Assembly: GCA_021801945.1 (NCBI GenBank)
Contig: JAKABE010000001.1
Coordinates: 1-42,365, forward strand
Direction: 5' to 3'
Source: Acidobacteriota bacterium
Lineage (GTDB): Bacteria > Acidobacteriota > Terriglobia > Terriglobales > Acidobacteriaceae
DNA: 42,365 bases
In this document: positions 8,578 through 17,589 of the stretch, piece by piece
Numbering within the stretch: position 1 is the first letter of the stretch
How the letters are laid out: each line of letters starts with the position of its first letter
Program-made: the position numbers and the translations under genes
The notes under the pieces: generated by a model
Database searches by the model: none
What the model was told of the DNA's origin: nothing
The model's input: only the letters and a program-made list of their open reading frames with translations

Positions 8578-8934
8578 ATGATTACGCAAACCAAGAGGAA
8601 CGCCATTCGCCAGCGCGTTCACGCGCGCATACGGCAGAAGTTGGCGGGCACGGCTGAGCGTCCTCGGCTGAACGTTTACCGCTCGCTGAACCACATCTAC
8701 GCGCAGGTGATCGACGACCAGAAGGGCGAGACGCTGGCGTCGGCATCGACATTGCAGATGAAGCTGAAGACTGGCGGAAACGTAGCAGCGGCCAAGGAGA
8801 TCGGCAAAGCTGTGGCCGAAAAGGCAGTGGCCAAGGGGATCAAGCAGGTGGTCTTTGATCGCGGCGGATACCTCTATCATGGGCGCGTGAAGGCGTTGGC
8901 CGACGCGGCGCGCGAAGCGGGACTGGAATTCTAG
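8578..8934 (+). CDS. rplR: 50S ribosomal protein L18
   Basis: Ribosomal protein L18, which binds 5S rRNA with L5. The N-terminal [20 protein letters not shown] and the C-terminal [24 protein letters not shown] are diagnostic, and it is 118 aa. I chose ATG 8578 because AAGGAAG at 8569-8575 is suitably placed and family members start in the same position; an in-frame GTG at 8566 is less likely. Confidence 0.95.
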   Translation: MITQTKRNAIRQRVHARIRQKLAGTAERPRLNVYRSLNHIYAQVIDDQKGETLASASTLQMKLKTGGNVAAAKEIGKAVAEKAVAKGIKQVVFDRGGYLYHGRVKALADAAREAGLEF

Positions 8935-8940
8935 CGATTA

Positions 8941-9033
8941 ACTATCAGCCATCAGTTTTCAGCCTGTCTTGCCGGATCAGACAACCTGGACAGAGCAGGG
9001 AAAGGGCTGATAGCTGAGAGCTGAAAGCTGAGA
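8941..9033. repeat. Inverted 7-base-period blocks, rplR-rpsE gap
   Basis: The right block (9004-9033) is GGCTGAT, AGCTGAG, AGCTGAA, AGCTGAG. CTATCAGCC on the left (8942-8950) pairs perfectly with GGCTGATAG on the right (9005-9013). CTGTC and GACAG in the spacer can pair inside it. Confidence 0.75.
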
Positions 9034-9040
9034 GAGAACA

Positions 9041-9550
9041 ATGACGATGCTGAAAAATAGAATCGATGCCAACCAATACAACCTGAAAGATCAGGTGGTG
9101 GCCATCAATCGCGTGACCAAGGTGGTCAAGGGCGGCAAGAATATGTCGTTTGCTGCGTTGGTCGTGGTGGGTGACCCTGCCTCGGGTGTGGTGGGCTACG
9201 GATCGGGAAAGGCGAAGGAGGTTCCCCAGGCCATTCGCAAGGGAATCGAGAGCGCCAAAAAGAACTTGGTGAAGGTGCACCTGACCGAGACCACGATCCC
9301 GCATCAGGTGCTGGGACGGTTCGGCTCGGGTCAGGTGCTGCTGAAACCGGCTCCAGAAGGAACGGGCGTGATTGCCGGCGGTGCTGTACGCGCCGTGATG
9401 ACCTCAGCGGGGGTGCAAAACGTTCTTACCAAGAGCATCGGTTCGCCCAACCCGCACAACGTGGTCAAGGCTACCTTTGACGCCCTGGCACAGTTGCGCG
9501 ATAAAGCCGAAGTCGCTACGGCCCGTGGAAAGCAGGTGGAGGAGCTCTGA
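9041..9550 (+). CDS. rpsE: 30S ribosomal protein S5
   Basis: Ribosomal protein S5, involved in decoding fidelity and mRNA unwinding. The double-stranded RNA-binding fold shows as [18 protein letters not shown] and [17 protein letters not shown], and the C-terminal domain as [21 protein letters not shown] sequence (here [19 protein letters not shown]). It is 169 aa. The stop overlaps the rpmD start by one base. Confidence 0.97.
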   Translation: MTMLKNRIDANQYNLKDQVVAINRVTKVVKGGKNMSFAALVVVGDPASGVVGYGSGKAKEVPQAIRKGIESAKKNLVKVHLTETTIPHQVLGRFGSGQVLLKPAPEGTGVIAGGAVRAVMTSAGVQNVLTKSIGSPNPHNVVKATFDALAQLRDKAEVATARGKQVEEL

Positions 9551-9747
9551 TGGCGGGGACAAAGAAAATTCGCATTCAGTACTACCGATCGGCGATCGCA
9601 ACGCCCACCAAACACAAGCTCGTGATCAAGGGACTGGGCTTTACGCACCTCCATCAGATTGTCGAGCGCGAAGATACGCCATCGGTGCGTGGCATGGTCA
9701 AGGCAGTGTCGCATCTAGTGAGAATTGTCGGACAGGAGTCCCGATAG
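9550..9747 (+). CDS. rpmD: 50S ribosomal protein L30
   Basis: Ribosomal protein L30 (65 aa). The IRIQYYRSAI start followed by the HKLVIKGLGF motif and the C-terminal RGMVKAVSHLVRIV segment match the family. It is coupled to rpsE through a one-base TGATG overlap. It is a small, non-essential large-subunit protein in several bacteria. Confidence 0.94.
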   Translation: MAGTKKIRIQYYRSAIATPTKHKLVIKGLGFTHLHQIVEREDTPSVRGMVKAVSHLVRIVGQESR

Positions 9748-9781
9748 CTCCAACAATGAAGTTTTAACGCGATCTTGCTGG

Positions 9782-9839
9782 CGCACTGCCGCTTAGCAGT
9801 GCGGGAAATCATTCTGAGGGCTGACGGCCGAAAGCTCTT
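9782..9839 (+). repeat. Hairpin plus 7-base-period block before rplO
   Basis: A perfect 8-bp hairpin, CGCACTGC (9782-9789) with GCAGTGCG (9796-9803), loop of 6. Then GGCTGAC, GGCCGAA, AGCTCTT (9819-9839). Confidence 0.65.
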
Positions 9840-9890
9840 TTACAAAGCGAGTCGGCGGTCTGAAGTTGAAGGCGCTCGAGCGAGGAGAAC

Positions 9891-10349
9891 ATGGCAAGGA
9901 ACTTATCGAATTTACACGCGCCCAAGAAGGCAAATACTGGGCGCAAGCGCGTGGGGCGGGGCATGGGGTCGGGAATGGGCAAGACCTCAACCCGCGGTCA
10001 CAAGGGCCAAGGCTCGCGCTCTGGATCGAGCCTGATGAGGGGCTTTGAGGGCGGGCAAATGCCGCTGCACAGGCGCCTGCCAAAGCGTGGCTTTACCAAC
10101 ATCTTTCGCACCGAATACACGGTCGTGAACCTGGAGCGGATCGCGGGGTTGGGCGTGAAAGAGATAAGCCTGGACGATTACCGGAAATTGGGGTTGGCTT
10201 CCAGCAGAAAGTCGCTCATCAAAATACTGGGGTCGGGTGAGTTAACCTCTCCGATTACCGTATACGCGCACAAATTTTCTAGGTCGGCGGCAGAAAAGAT
10301 AGAAAGGGCAGGTGGCAAGGCTGTGACTCTGGGAGCTGCGGCGGCCTGA
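9891..10349 (+). CDS. rplO: 50S ribosomal protein L15
   Basis: Ribosomal protein L15, a late-assembly large-subunit protein. The N-terminal extension with [20 protein letters not shown] and the glycine-rich [19 protein letters not shown] stretch are diagnostic, as is [15 protein letters not shown]. It is 152 aa. GAGGAG precedes the start at 9881-9886. Confidence 0.96.
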   Translation: MARNLSNLHAPKKANTGRKRVGRGMGSGMGKTSTRGHKGQGSRSGSSLMRGFEGGQMPLHRRLPKRGFTNIFRTEYTVVNLERIAGLGVKEISLDDYRKLGLASSRKSLIKILGSGELTSPITVYAHKFSRSAAEKIERAGGKAVTLGAAAA

Positions 10350-10636
10350 ATACCAGGTTTCGCGCGGCTTGCGAGGGGCGTGCCATCAGGCTTTGTCGGG
10401 TAACGGCCCGGATGGACTGCGTTTAGCGATCTCCGGGGAGCAACCGGAAATCGAGAAATGCTCTAGAATGGTAGTTCAGAGATTCAGGCGTGCTGGTTTT
10501 TCATAGTTCTCGCTGGGTGAGGGCGGCGACGGCAAGGCGGCTGACGGTCATTGAGCCGGAAAGTGCCGCTAGCCTTGGCCCAATTCCAGCAAAGTAACGT
10601 GAAAGCAACGGAACGCCTGAGGCGGATCGCTAAGAG

Positions 10637-12022
10637 ATGCTGGAAAAGTTTGTCAATATCTTTCGGATTCCCGACCTGCGCAAGCGGGTGTTCTTCACTG
10701 CGGGCATTCTGGCAGTCTACAGGCTGGGAGCGTGGATTCCCACGCCGGGCGTTGACACCGCTAAGCTGGAACTGCTCTTTAGCTCGCAGAATGGCTCGGC
10801 GCTGGGCCTGATGGATCTGTTTGGCGGGGGCAATCTGCGGCGCATGACGATCTTCGCGCTAGGCATCATGCCCTACATCACTGCCTCCATCATCTTCCAG
10901 CTTTTGACCGTGGTCTACGAGCCGCTGGCGCGCATCCAGAAGGAAGGTGAATTGGGCCAGCGCAAGATCACGCAATGGACGCGCTACTTGACGGTGATCT
11001 TAGGCGTCTTGCAGTCGATCGGTATCGCCGCGATTTTAACCCGGCAGGGCCTGGTGCTGAATCCGGGGATCGGCTTTAGCCTTATGACGGTCTTGACGCT
11101 GACCGCCGGCACGACATTCATCATGTGGTTGGGCGAACAGATTACTGATCGTGGCATCGGCAACGGCATGAGCCTGTTGATCTTTGCCGGCATCGTAGCC
11201 GGCCTGCCTAGCGGCGTGGGCGACCTGCTTGAAAAGGTAAAAACCGACGCCTGGGGTGGGGTAACCCCTCTGGTAACAGTGTTGCTGTTGGTAGGCATGG
11301 TGGCCGTAGTGGCCTTCATTGTCTTTGTGGAGCGGGCAGAGCGGCGCGTTCCCATCCAGAGCGCGCGGCGTATCGTAGGGCGGCGGCTGATGGGCGGTCA
11401 ATCCAGCCATCTTCCCCTCAAGGTGAACTCCGGGGGCGTGATGCCCATCATCTTTGCCAGTTCCATTCTTTCTGCGCCCATGCTCTTCAGCACGTCGGCG
11501 TTTGTGCAGAATAGCCGTTTCCTGGAGCCCATCATGCAGGCGCTGCAGCCGGGCTGGCCATGGTACGAGTTACTGGATGCGCTGGCCATCGTGTTCTTTG
11601 CCTATTTCTACGTATCCATCATCATGAAGCCGGACGACATCGCCGACAATTTCCGTAAGTCGGGTTCGTTTATTCCCGGCATCCGACCCGGCAAGCGCAC
11701 CTCCGACTTCATCAACGATATCCTCACCCGCATCACCCTGGTAGGGGCCCTGTATCTGATTGTGGTTCAGCTTATTCCTACATTCCTGCTTTCAGGCATC
11801 CGCTTCGATAAATTATGGCTCGTGGGAAGATTCTTCGAGAATCTGCCCAACTTCATCATTCACGGCATGAATGTGAATTTCTACTTTGGCGGCACCTCGC
11901 TGCTCATCGTAGTGGGTGTAGCCATGGATACGATCAACCAGATCGAATCGCAGCTCGTCATGCGTCACTATGACGGCTTTTCCCCGCGTTCCGGTCGAAT
12001 ACGCGGAAGGAAGACATGGTGA
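10637..12022 (+). CDS. secY: Preprotein translocase subunit SecY
   Basis: SecY, the channel-forming subunit of the SecYEG translocon in the inner membrane. The 461-aa protein has about ten hydrophobic segments, the LGIMPYITASIIFQLLT signature of TM2, the ITDRGIGNGMSLLIFAGI motif, and the cytoplasmic loop PDDIADNFRKSGSFIPGIRPG. It follows a 287-nt gap after rplO in which I see no gene or clear promoter. Its stop overlaps the probable adk start. Confidence 0.97.
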   Translation: MLEKFVNIFRIPDLRKRVFFTAGILAVYRLGAWIPTPGVDTAKLELLFSSQNGSALGLMDLFGGGNLRRMTIFALGIMPYITASIIFQLLTVVYEPLARIQKEGELGQRKITQWTRYLTVILGVLQSIGIAAILTRQGLVLNPGIGFSLMTVLTLTAGTTFIMWLGEQITDRGIGNGMSLLIFAGIVAGLPSGVGDLLEKVKTDAWGGVTPLVTVLLLVGMVAVVAFIVFVERAERRVPIQSARRIVGRRLMGGQSSHLPLKVNSGGVMPIIFASSILSAPMLFSTSAFVQNSRFLEPIMQALQPGWPWYELLDALAIVFFAYFYVSIIMKPDDIADNFRKSGSFIPGIRPGKRTSDFINDILTRITLVGALYLIVVQLIPTFLLSGIRFDKLWLVGRFFENLPNFIIHGMNVNFYFGGTSLLIVVGVAMDTINQIESQLVMRHYDGFSPRSGRIRGRKTW

Positions 12023-12744
12023 TATCAGCGACAGTAAGTTCTGTGCAAAATGGCCGGGTGGCGGAGAAGATGACCGTTCCCGGCCCAATTCTTTTGCTGG
12101 GTGCGCCGGGAGTGGGTAAAGGAACCCAGGCGAGAGAATTGATGAAACTGTGGGGCATCCCGCAGATCTCCACCGGCGATATTTTTCGCGCCAACGTGGC
12201 CCAGCAGACTACCCTGGGCCGCGCGGCGAAAGAGATCATGGCGCGGGGCGATCTGGTTCCGGACTCGCTGGTCGACGAGATGGTCGCACTGCGGCTGGGG
12301 CAGCCCGACACGACCCGGGGATACATTCTGGACGGATTTCCGCGCACGCTGGTTCAGGCAAGCTGGCTGGATGCCCGCGTGGCCGCGCAAATTGGAGCGC
12401 TGGCGGTGGTTGCGGTGGACATTTACCTGAACTATAATGAGCTTTTGCGCCGGATTACGGGGCGCCGGAACTGTCCTGTCTGCCAAACGATCTACAACAT
12501 TTACGCAAATCCATCCCGGCGGGAGGGCTTTTGCGATGTAGAGGGTGCGGCGCTCATTCAGCGAGCCGACGACACGGAAGAGGTTTTTGAGGAGCGCATG
12601 CACGCTTACAAAGAGTTCACTGCGCCCGTGATCGAGCACTATCGAGAGCAGGCGCGATTTGCGGAGGTGGACGGAGATCGGTCGATCGCGGAGGTGACGG
12701 GCGGCATTGTCGCCGCCGTCGAACGGCTGCGACGTGCGGCGTAA
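12016..12744 (+). CDS. adk: Adenylate kinase
   Basis: Adenylate kinase, catalysing ATP + AMP to 2 ADP in the cytoplasm. The P-loop GAPGVGKGTQ, the AMP-binding ISTGDIFRANV and GYILDGFPRT motifs, and a long LID are present. The LID carries CPVC, then a Cys and an Asp (FCDVEG), consistent with a zinc-binding LID of Cys3-Asp type. I chose ATG 12016, which overlaps the secY stop by 7 nt and has GGAAGG 5 nt upstream; an internal ATG at 12070 gives a start closer to family norm and cannot be excluded. Confidence 0.95.
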   Translation: MVISATVSSVQNGRVAEKMTVPGPILLLGAPGVGKGTQARELMKLWGIPQISTGDIFRANVAQQTTLGRAAKEIMARGDLVPDSLVDEMVALRLGQPDTTRGYILDGFPRTLVQASWLDARVAAQIGALAVVAVDIYLNYNELLRRITGRRNCPVCQTIYNIYANPSRREGFCDVEGAALIQRADDTEEVFEERMHAYKEFTAPVIEHYREQARFAEVDGDRSIAEVTGGIVAAVERLRRAA

Positions 12745-12831
12745 TCGGTAGTGGTGGGTTGGTGTGTGCAGCAAGCCAGTGCATAGTTCATCAGTGCACG
12801 GCGCCACTTTGTTGGAACGTAAGTTCGAGAC

Positions 12832-12865
12832 TGTGAACTGTGAACTGAAAATTGTGAACTGAGAA
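12832..12865 (+). repeat. 7-base-period block of a different unit before map
   Basis: CTGTGAA, CTGTGAA, CTGAAAA, TTGTGAA, CTGAGAA: the same period as elsewhere but a different base sequence. GTTCA on the left side (near 12787) could be a degenerate inverted partner. Confidence 0.65.
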
Positions 12866-12871
12866 GTGTTT

Positions 12872-13621
12872 GTGGCTGTCGTATTGAAGTCGTCTCAGGA
12901 GATTGAGAAGATGCGCCGCGCGGGCCGGGTGGTCAGCGAGGTGCTGGGGCTGGTGCGCAGTAAGGTGAAACCGGGTGCCACAACCTTCGATTTGGAGAAG
13001 GCGGCAGAGGCGCGGTTGAAAGAGTTGGGAGTGAAGGCTGCCTTTAAGGGTTACCACGGGTTTCCTTGTGTTTTGTGTACATCAGTCAATAGCGAAGTGG
13101 TGCACGGCATTCCCTCGCCCAAGCGGGTGCTGAAGACCGGCGATATCGTTTCGGTGGATTTCGGCGTGGTTGTGGACGGCTACTATGGCGATGCGGCCAT
13201 CACGGTTCCAGTAGGAGCGATCGACGAGAACGCTGCGCGGCTACTCAAGGCCACGGAGGCATCACTGAAGGCGGGAATTGCGGCGGTGCGGCCAGGTGCA
13301 ACATTAGGGGACGTTGGCGCGGCCGTGCAAAGTGTGGTGGAGGGCGAAGGATTCTCAGTGGTACGCGATTTTGTGGGCCATGGCATCGGGACGAATATGC
13401 ACGAGGATCCGCAAGTGCCCAACTTTGGCGAAGCCGGCCGAGGGATGAGATTGCGTGCGGGGATGGTGATCGCCATCGAGCCCATGGTGAATGCCGGTAA
13501 GCCGGATGTGATGGTCTTGGATGACGGTTGGACGGCGGTGGCCAAGGATGGAAGTATGAGCGCTCACTTTGAGCATACGGTGGCTGTGACGTCCAGTGGA
13601 GCCATGGTCTTAACCGAGTAG
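12872..13621 (+). CDS. map: Methionine aminopeptidase type I
   Basis: Type I methionine aminopeptidase, which removes N-terminal Met from nascent proteins using a two-metal site. The metal ligands are recognisable: Asp in SVDFGVVVDGYYGDAA (two Asp), His in GHGIGTNMHEDP, Glu in AIEPMV and Glu in HFEHTVAV. It is about 249 aa, as usual. No ATG exists at the N terminus: GTG 12872 has GAGAAG 5 nt upstream, with GTG 12866 as alternative. A 7-base-period array (TGTGAAC-like) ends right at the start. Confidence 0.95.
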   Translation: MAVVLKSSQEIEKMRRAGRVVSEVLGLVRSKVKPGATTFDLEKAAEARLKELGVKAAFKGYHGFPCVLCTSVNSEVVHGIPSPKRVLKTGDIVSVDFGVVVDGYYGDAAITVPVGAIDENAARLLKATEASLKAGIAAVRPGATLGDVGAAVQSVVEGEGFSVVRDFVGHGIGTNMHEDPQVPNFGEAGRGMRLRAGMVIAIEPMVNAGKPDVMVLDDGWTAVAKDGSMSAHFEHTVAVTSSGAMVLTE

Positions 13622-13713
13622 CGCATCTCAAGAGACGCATCTTCAGACGGCAGCAGCACTGAGGATGCCTAAACAGGCCGGCTGATCAGAGAGTCGGCGG
13701 AAGTGGACACGGT

Positions 13714-13932
13714 TTGTCAAAGGAAGACGCGATTGAGGTCATGGCGACGGTGATCGAGACGTTGCCAAACGCCATGTTCAGGGTGAAACTCGAAAATAAT
13801 CACGAGGTTCTGACCCATGTTTCGGGCAGGATGCGTAAGAATTTCATCCGCATTTTGCCGGGCGACCGGGTGGCTGTGGAGTTGAGTCCTTACGACCTTA
13901 ATCGCGGGCGGATTGTGTACCGCTACAAGTGA
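13714..13932 (+). CDS. infA: Translation initiation factor IF-1
   Basis: IF-1, a single OB-fold protein binding the ribosomal A site during initiation. The 72-aa sequence matches the family nearly end to end: [51 protein letters not shown] and GRIVYRYK. The alignment fixes the start at a TTG codon (13714), since the residues after it fit the family N terminus and no ATG or GTG is available there. The ribosome binding site (GGAAG, 13699-13703) is weak and distant. Confidence 0.95.
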   Translation: MSKEDAIEVMATVIETLPNAMFRVKLENNHEVLTHVSGRMRKNFIRILPGDRVAVELSPYDLNRGRIVYRYK

Positions 13933-13938
13933 GACAGT

Positions 13939-14012
13939 CAGTAGCTTGTGGCCGGTAGCCACTAGCTCAAGGTGAGAGTTGCAGCCGACAAGTTGCAGGC
14001 TGCAGGCTTAGA
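13939..14012. repeat. Two 7-base-period blocks, infA-rpmJ gap
   Basis: The left block (13939-13968) is CAGTAGC, TTGTGGC, CGGTAGC, CACTAGC. The right block (13978-14012) is GTTGCAG, CCGACAA, GTTGCAG, GCTGCAG, GCTTAGA. The unit differs from that of the spc part of the operon. Confidence 0.65.
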
Positions 14013-14058
14013 TGGGATTCCGCGCAGCTTTTGTGCGCAAAGAGGGGCAGCAGAAATA

Positions 14059-14172
14059 ATGAAGGTCCGAGCATCAGTCAAGAAGATTTGCGTTAAGTGC
14101 AAGGTGATTCGGCGCGCAGGCGTGGTACGCGTCATCTGCGAGAATCCGAAGCACAAGCAGCGCCAGGGGTAA
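14059..14172 (+). CDS. rpmJ: 50S ribosomal protein L36
   Basis: Ribosomal protein L36 (37 aa), too short for most gene finders. The start is [16 protein letters not shown] and the end [12 protein letters not shown]. The ligands Cys-X2-Cys, Cys and His of the zinc-binding type are all present. It sits between infA and rpsM, its normal place. Confidence 0.95.
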   Translation: MKVRASVKKICVKCKVIRRAGVVRVICENPKHKQRQG

Positions 14173-14414
14173 GACGGACCACTGGCATGGGGCGGGGTCT
14201 CCAAAGGAGTTCTAAGTTCGTTGTTCGCACTGCACATTAGGCGCTTCGCAATCGCGAGAGCTGACTGACACTTGTGAATCAAGAACTTTGAAACGCCAAA
14301 GAGGCTAGTTAGCTGGAGTCAAGGCTTGCGATGAACCTCTGGATGCATTCCGCTTGAACCCGTGCGAACCGGTGAATGGCCGGGGGCACATTAACCCGAG
14401 GTAGAGGACAAAGA

Positions 14415-14801
14415 ATGGCACGCATTGCAGGCGTCGATTTGCCCCGCAACAAGCAGGCGCGGATCGCGCTCACTTATATTTACGGAATCGGCCAGCCGCG
14501 CGCACGCAAGATTCTGGATAAGGCGAATGTTGACTCCTTCAAAAAGATCCAGGACCTGGGCGAGGACGAGGTAAACCGGATCCGTCAGGTGATCGAGGAC
14601 GAGGGCGATGTGGAGGGCGACCTGCGCAAGGACGTTCAAATGCACATCAAGCGCCTCATTGATATTCAAAGCTACCGCGGCAGCCGTCACCGGCGGTCGC
14701 TGCCGGTGCGCGGACAGCGCACCCACACCAATGCCCGCACTCGCAAGGGCCCGCGCAGGGGCACGATTGCCGGCAAGAAGAAAGCGACGGCGAAGACCTA
14801 A
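14415..14801 (+). CDS. rpsM: 30S ribosomal protein S13
   Basis: Ribosomal protein S13, in the small-subunit head, contacting the P-site tRNA and L5. The 128-aa sequence starts [14 protein letters not shown], has the helix-hairpin-helix [14 protein letters not shown], and ends with the basic tail [21 protein letters not shown]. The ATG at 14415 fits the family start; an upstream in-frame start would add 13 unrelated residues. The stop overlaps rpsK by one base. Confidence 0.97.
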   Translation: MARIAGVDLPRNKQARIALTYIYGIGQPRARKILDKANVDSFKKIQDLGEDEVNRIRQVIEDEGDVEGDLRKDVQMHIKRLIDIQSYRGSRHRRSLPVRGQRTHTNARTRKGPRRGTIAGKKKATAKT

Positions 14802-15232
14802 TGGCGAAGACGGATCAGAAAGCCAGCGCCGGCAAGGCCGGCAAAAGCGGCAAGGGCAAGAAGTTCAAGAAGCGCGAGCGTAAGAACGTGCCTTTCGGCA
14901 TTGCCCACATTCAGGCCTCGTTTAACAACACTATTGTCACCATCACCGACCCGGTGGGCAATACCTTGAGCTGGAAGAGTTCCGGCTCGTTGGGATTCAG
15001 GGGCTCCCGCAAGGGCACGCCATTTGCGGCGCAACAGGCGGCGTCGAACGCCGCCGGTATGGCGCGCGATCATGGGCTACGTGCGGTGGATGTGCGCGTC
15101 GCCGGACCGGGGTCGGGTCGTGAATCCGCTATCCGTGCTTTGGCTGCAGCCGGCATCGAAGTCAAGTCCATCCGCGACGTGACGCCTGTGCCGCACAACG
15201 GTTGCCGTCCACCGAAGAGACGGCGCGTGTAA
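14801..15232 (+). CDS. rpsK: 30S ribosomal protein S11
   Basis: Ribosomal protein S11, on the small-subunit platform. It starts with a Lys/Gly-rich segment of about 27 residues and continues with [37 protein letters not shown] and the C-terminal [13 protein letters not shown]. It is 143 aa, slightly longer than E. coli S11 because of the basic N terminus. It is coupled to rpsM through a TAATG overlap. Confidence 0.97.
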   Translation: MAKTDQKASAGKAGKSGKGKKFKKRERKNVPFGIAHIQASFNNTIVTITDPVGNTLSWKSSGSLGFRGSRKGTPFAAQQAASNAAGMARDHGLRAVDVRVAGPGSGRESAIRALAAAGIEVKSIRDVTPVPHNGCRPPKRRRV

Positions 15233-15235
15233 GAA

Positions 15236-15470
15236 ATAGCTTTTATCTCTTAACCATTGGCTTCGCCACGACTCTGATAGGTGCTGCTGATTTCAATCGA
15301 AGCACGAAGATGCTGAAGGGGTGGGAACTAAAAGCGACAAACCAACATGGGCCGGGATGACCCGATTCGTGCGGCTGATCTTCAATTTCAACCGGAGGCC
15401 ACGCGCGGAGTTGTGATTTTCAACTTTGTGCGATGAGCTGAAGGCTAATATCGAGGAGCTCATAGCTGCA
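15236..15470. repeat. Inverted blocks, rpsK-rpsD gap
   Basis: The left block (15236-15267) with TAGCTTTTATCTCTTAACC begins 3 nt after the rpsK stop. The right block (15434-15470) with AGCTGAAGGCTAATATCG is introduced by GTGCGATG. The spacer (about 165 nt) is longer than in other gaps and I see nothing else in it. Confidence 0.6.
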
Positions 15471-15510
15471 TTTCGCGTAAACCGGCCGTCATCCGAAGTC
15501 AGGAGAATAA

Positions 15511-16140
15511 ATGGCACGTTATACCGGAGCAGTTTGCCGCCTTTGCCGTCGCGAAGGCACAAAACTTTTTTTGAAAGGCGCCAAGTGCACCTCTGACCGT
15601 TGCCCGATCGAGAAGCGCAACTTTCCGCCGGGGCAGCACGGCAAGGACCGCAAGGCCAAGATCGTGGGTTACGGCCTGCAACTTCACGAAAAGCAGAAGG
15701 CCAAGCGCATGTACTTCACGCTTGAGGGCCAGTTCCGCGAGTACTACGAGAAGGCCAACCGGGCCACCGGTGTCACCGGCGAGTTGCTCATTCAGCAACT
15801 GGAGCGGCGCTTGGATAATGTGGCCTTTCGGCTGGGTTTCGCTATTTCGCGGCGTCAGGCGCGGCAGATCGTTCGTCATGGGCACGTGACGGTCAACGGC
15901 CGCAAGGTGAACATTCCTTCCTATCAGGTGAGCGTGGGTGATGAGGTCGCCGTGCGCGAGGGCGCCAAGAAGCTGGTGATCGTAGAACAGGCCGCACAGT
16001 TTGCTGCGCAGAATCCAGCCCCTACATGGCTGGAAGCCAACTTTGAGAACCTGTCCGGGCGCGTGCTTCATTTACCCAAGCGCGTGGACGTCAACCTGCC
16101 CGTAAACGAGCAGTTGATTGTGGAGCTGTACAGCAAGTAG
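15511..16140 (+). CDS. rpsD: 30S ribosomal protein S4 (zinc-binding form)
   Basis: Ribosomal protein S4, a primary 16S binder and, in E. coli, repressor of the alpha operon. The N-terminal domain has four cysteines (VCRLC, and KCTSDRC) of the zinc-binding C+ type. The S4 RNA-binding domain follows ([21 protein letters not shown], about residues 92-150). It is 209 aa. It is separated from rpsK by a 278-nt gap with 7-base-period blocks. Confidence 0.97.
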   Translation: MARYTGAVCRLCRREGTKLFLKGAKCTSDRCPIEKRNFPPGQHGKDRKAKIVGYGLQLHEKQKAKRMYFTLEGQFREYYEKANRATGVTGELLIQQLERRLDNVAFRLGFAISRRQARQIVRHGHVTVNGRKVNIPSYQVSVGDEVAVREGAKKLVIVEQAAQFAAQNPAPTWLEANFENLSGRVLHLPKRVDVNLPVNEQLIVELYSK

Positions 16141-16143
16141 CAC

Positions 16144-16254
16144 CAGCTATTCGCTTTCAGTTCTCTTCTCTCAGCTTTCCTCGGTGGGTCACTCTTGCCA
16201 GAAGCACCGACCGGGAAAGAACGGAGAGTGGAGGTCTGATAGCTGAAGGCTGTG
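16144..16254. repeat. Inverted blocks, rpsD-rpoA gap
   Basis: The left block (16144-16179) contains CAGCTATTCGCTTTCAG and CTCAGCTTTCC. The right block (16236-16254) is CTGATAGCTGAAGGCTGTG. Confidence 0.6.
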
Positions 16255-16276
16255 TATTTCAAAACAAGGAGAACTT

Positions 16277-16317
16277 GCGCGGCCGCCGCAAAATGCATCG
16301 CGGCGCAGATGCCGCGC
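16277..16317 (+). promoter_or_regulatory. Nested GC-rich hairpin before rpoA
   Basis: Outer stem GCGCGGC (16277-16283) with GCCGCGC (16311-16317), inner stem CGCCGC (16284-16289) with GCGGCG (16300-16305), both perfect. It ends 10 nt before the rpoA ATG, so it covers or borders the ribosome binding site. Confidence 0.6.
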
Positions 16318-16327
16318 GGAAACGAGC

Positions 16328-17428
16328 ATGGCTATGTTGTGGAGAGGATTTCAAAAACCGAAACGCTTGGCGGTAGACGCCGAAACACTCACCGATACTT
16401 TTGGCAGGTTCAGCGCCCAGCCCTTTGAGCGCGGATTTGGCACCACAATTGGCAACGCCTTGCGGCGCGCCTTGCTTAGCTCAATCGAAGGCGCCGCGGT
16501 CACAGCGGTCCGCATTGAAGGCGTGCAGCACGAGTTCCAGTCCATCACTGGCGTCGTAGAGGATGCCACTGACATCGTTCTGAACCTGAAGCAGATTCCT
16601 TTTAAGCTGGCGGACGAGGGCCCGAAGGCGCTCTACCTGCGTGCTGACCAGCCCGGCGTCGTGACCTCGGGGATGATCGAGGCCGATGGTGATGTGGAGA
16701 TTCTAGATAAGAACGTCTACATCGCCACGGTTTCCGAGGGCGGCAAGCTGGAGATGGAGATGCGCCTCAAGCGGGGGCGCGGATATGTCTCAGCCGACAA
16801 GAACTTCGATTCCGATCTGGGACTGGGCTTTATTCCCGTGGATTCGGTGCACTCGCCAGTGCGCCGCGTGAACTATATCGTCGATGCCGCACGTCTGGGT
16901 CAAATCACCGACTACGACAAGCTGACACTCGAAGTGTGGACGAACGGCGCCGTGCTGCCCGCCGACGCTGTGGGCTTGGCGGCCAAACTGCTCAAGGACC
17001 ACATGAACATCTTCATCAATTTCGAGGAGGAGATCGAGGCGGATGCGCGCGGCGAGGAAGGCCGCATTCTGCTCCGCAACGACAACCTCAACCGCAACGT
17101 GGAGGAGTTGGAGCTGTCGGTACGCAGTTATAACTGCCTAAAGAACGCCAATATTCAAACCATTGGCGAACTGGTGCAGAAGACTGAAGCCGAGATGCTG
17201 AAAACCAAGAACTTCGGCCGCAAGAGCCTGAACGAAATCAAGGAGATCCTGGCGCAGATGGGTTTGTCTCTGGGCATGAAGATCGACGAGCAAGGCAATG
17301 CGGTACCGGGACCGACGAGCATCCCGCCAGCTGCCGCGCTGGCTGCCAGCTACGGTCACTACGACGAAGAGGACGAGCCTCTGGATTCGGTGGATCTGCA
17401 ACTGCCCACCGAGACGGAAAACTTCTAA
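16328..17428 (+). CDS. rpoA: DNA-directed RNA polymerase alpha subunit
   Basis: RNA polymerase alpha subunit: the N-terminal domain drives dimerisation and core assembly, and the C-terminal domain binds UP elements and activators. The NTD shows [21 protein letters not shown] and the CTD shows [23 protein letters not shown] with [15 protein letters not shown]. At 366 aa it is longer than E. coli alpha (329) owing to an acidic tail of about 45 residues after the CTD. A nested GC-rich hairpin (16277-16317) ends 10 nt before the start codon. Confidence 0.97.
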   Translation: MAMLWRGFQKPKRLAVDAETLTDTFGRFSAQPFERGFGTTIGNALRRALLSSIEGAAVTAVRIEGVQHEFQSITGVVEDATDIVLNLKQIPFKLADEGPKALYLRADQPGVVTSGMIEADGDVEILDKNVYIATVSEGGKLEMEMRLKRGRGYVSADKNFDSDLGLGFIPVDSVHSPVRRVNYIVDAARLGQITDYDKLTLEVWTNGAVLPADAVGLAAKLLKDHMNIFINFEEEIEADARGEEGRILLRNDNLNRNVEELELSVRSYNCLKNANIQTIGELVQKTEAEMLKTKNFGRKSLNEIKEILAQMGLSLGMKIDEQGNAVPGPTSIPPAAALAASYGHYDEEDEPLDSVDLQLPTETENF

Positions 17429-17454
17429 CGCCGGTATTGAACCGGAACTTGAAA

Positions 17455-17567
17455 CTCTTAAGCTTTCGGCTATCAGCCATCAGCTTTCGGCAAATCCAGG
17501 GTACTACGAGCATTCGTAGGATCAGCCGAGATGAAGCCTTAAGCTGAGATCTGAAAGCTGAGAGCCA
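17455..17567. repeat. Inverted 7-base-period blocks, rpoA-rplQ gap
   Basis: The left block (17455-17491) contains AAGCTTTCGGCTATCAGCC. The right block (17533-17567) contains TTAAGCTGAGATCTGAAAGC and is introduced by GCCGAGATG. It is the last such element before the terminator. Confidence 0.7.
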
Positions 17568-17589
17568 GAAACCGAAAGAGAGTCGTATC

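Noticed and set aside
10350..10636. Promoter or gene in the rplO-secY gap
   Set aside because: TAGAAT near 10463 has no matching -35 element, and the open frame at 10551 overlaps secY in another frame.
14173..14414. Heptad block or promoter in the rpmJ-rpsM gap
   Set aside because: I found no convincing 7-base array or -10/-35 pair in this gap, unlike its neighbours.
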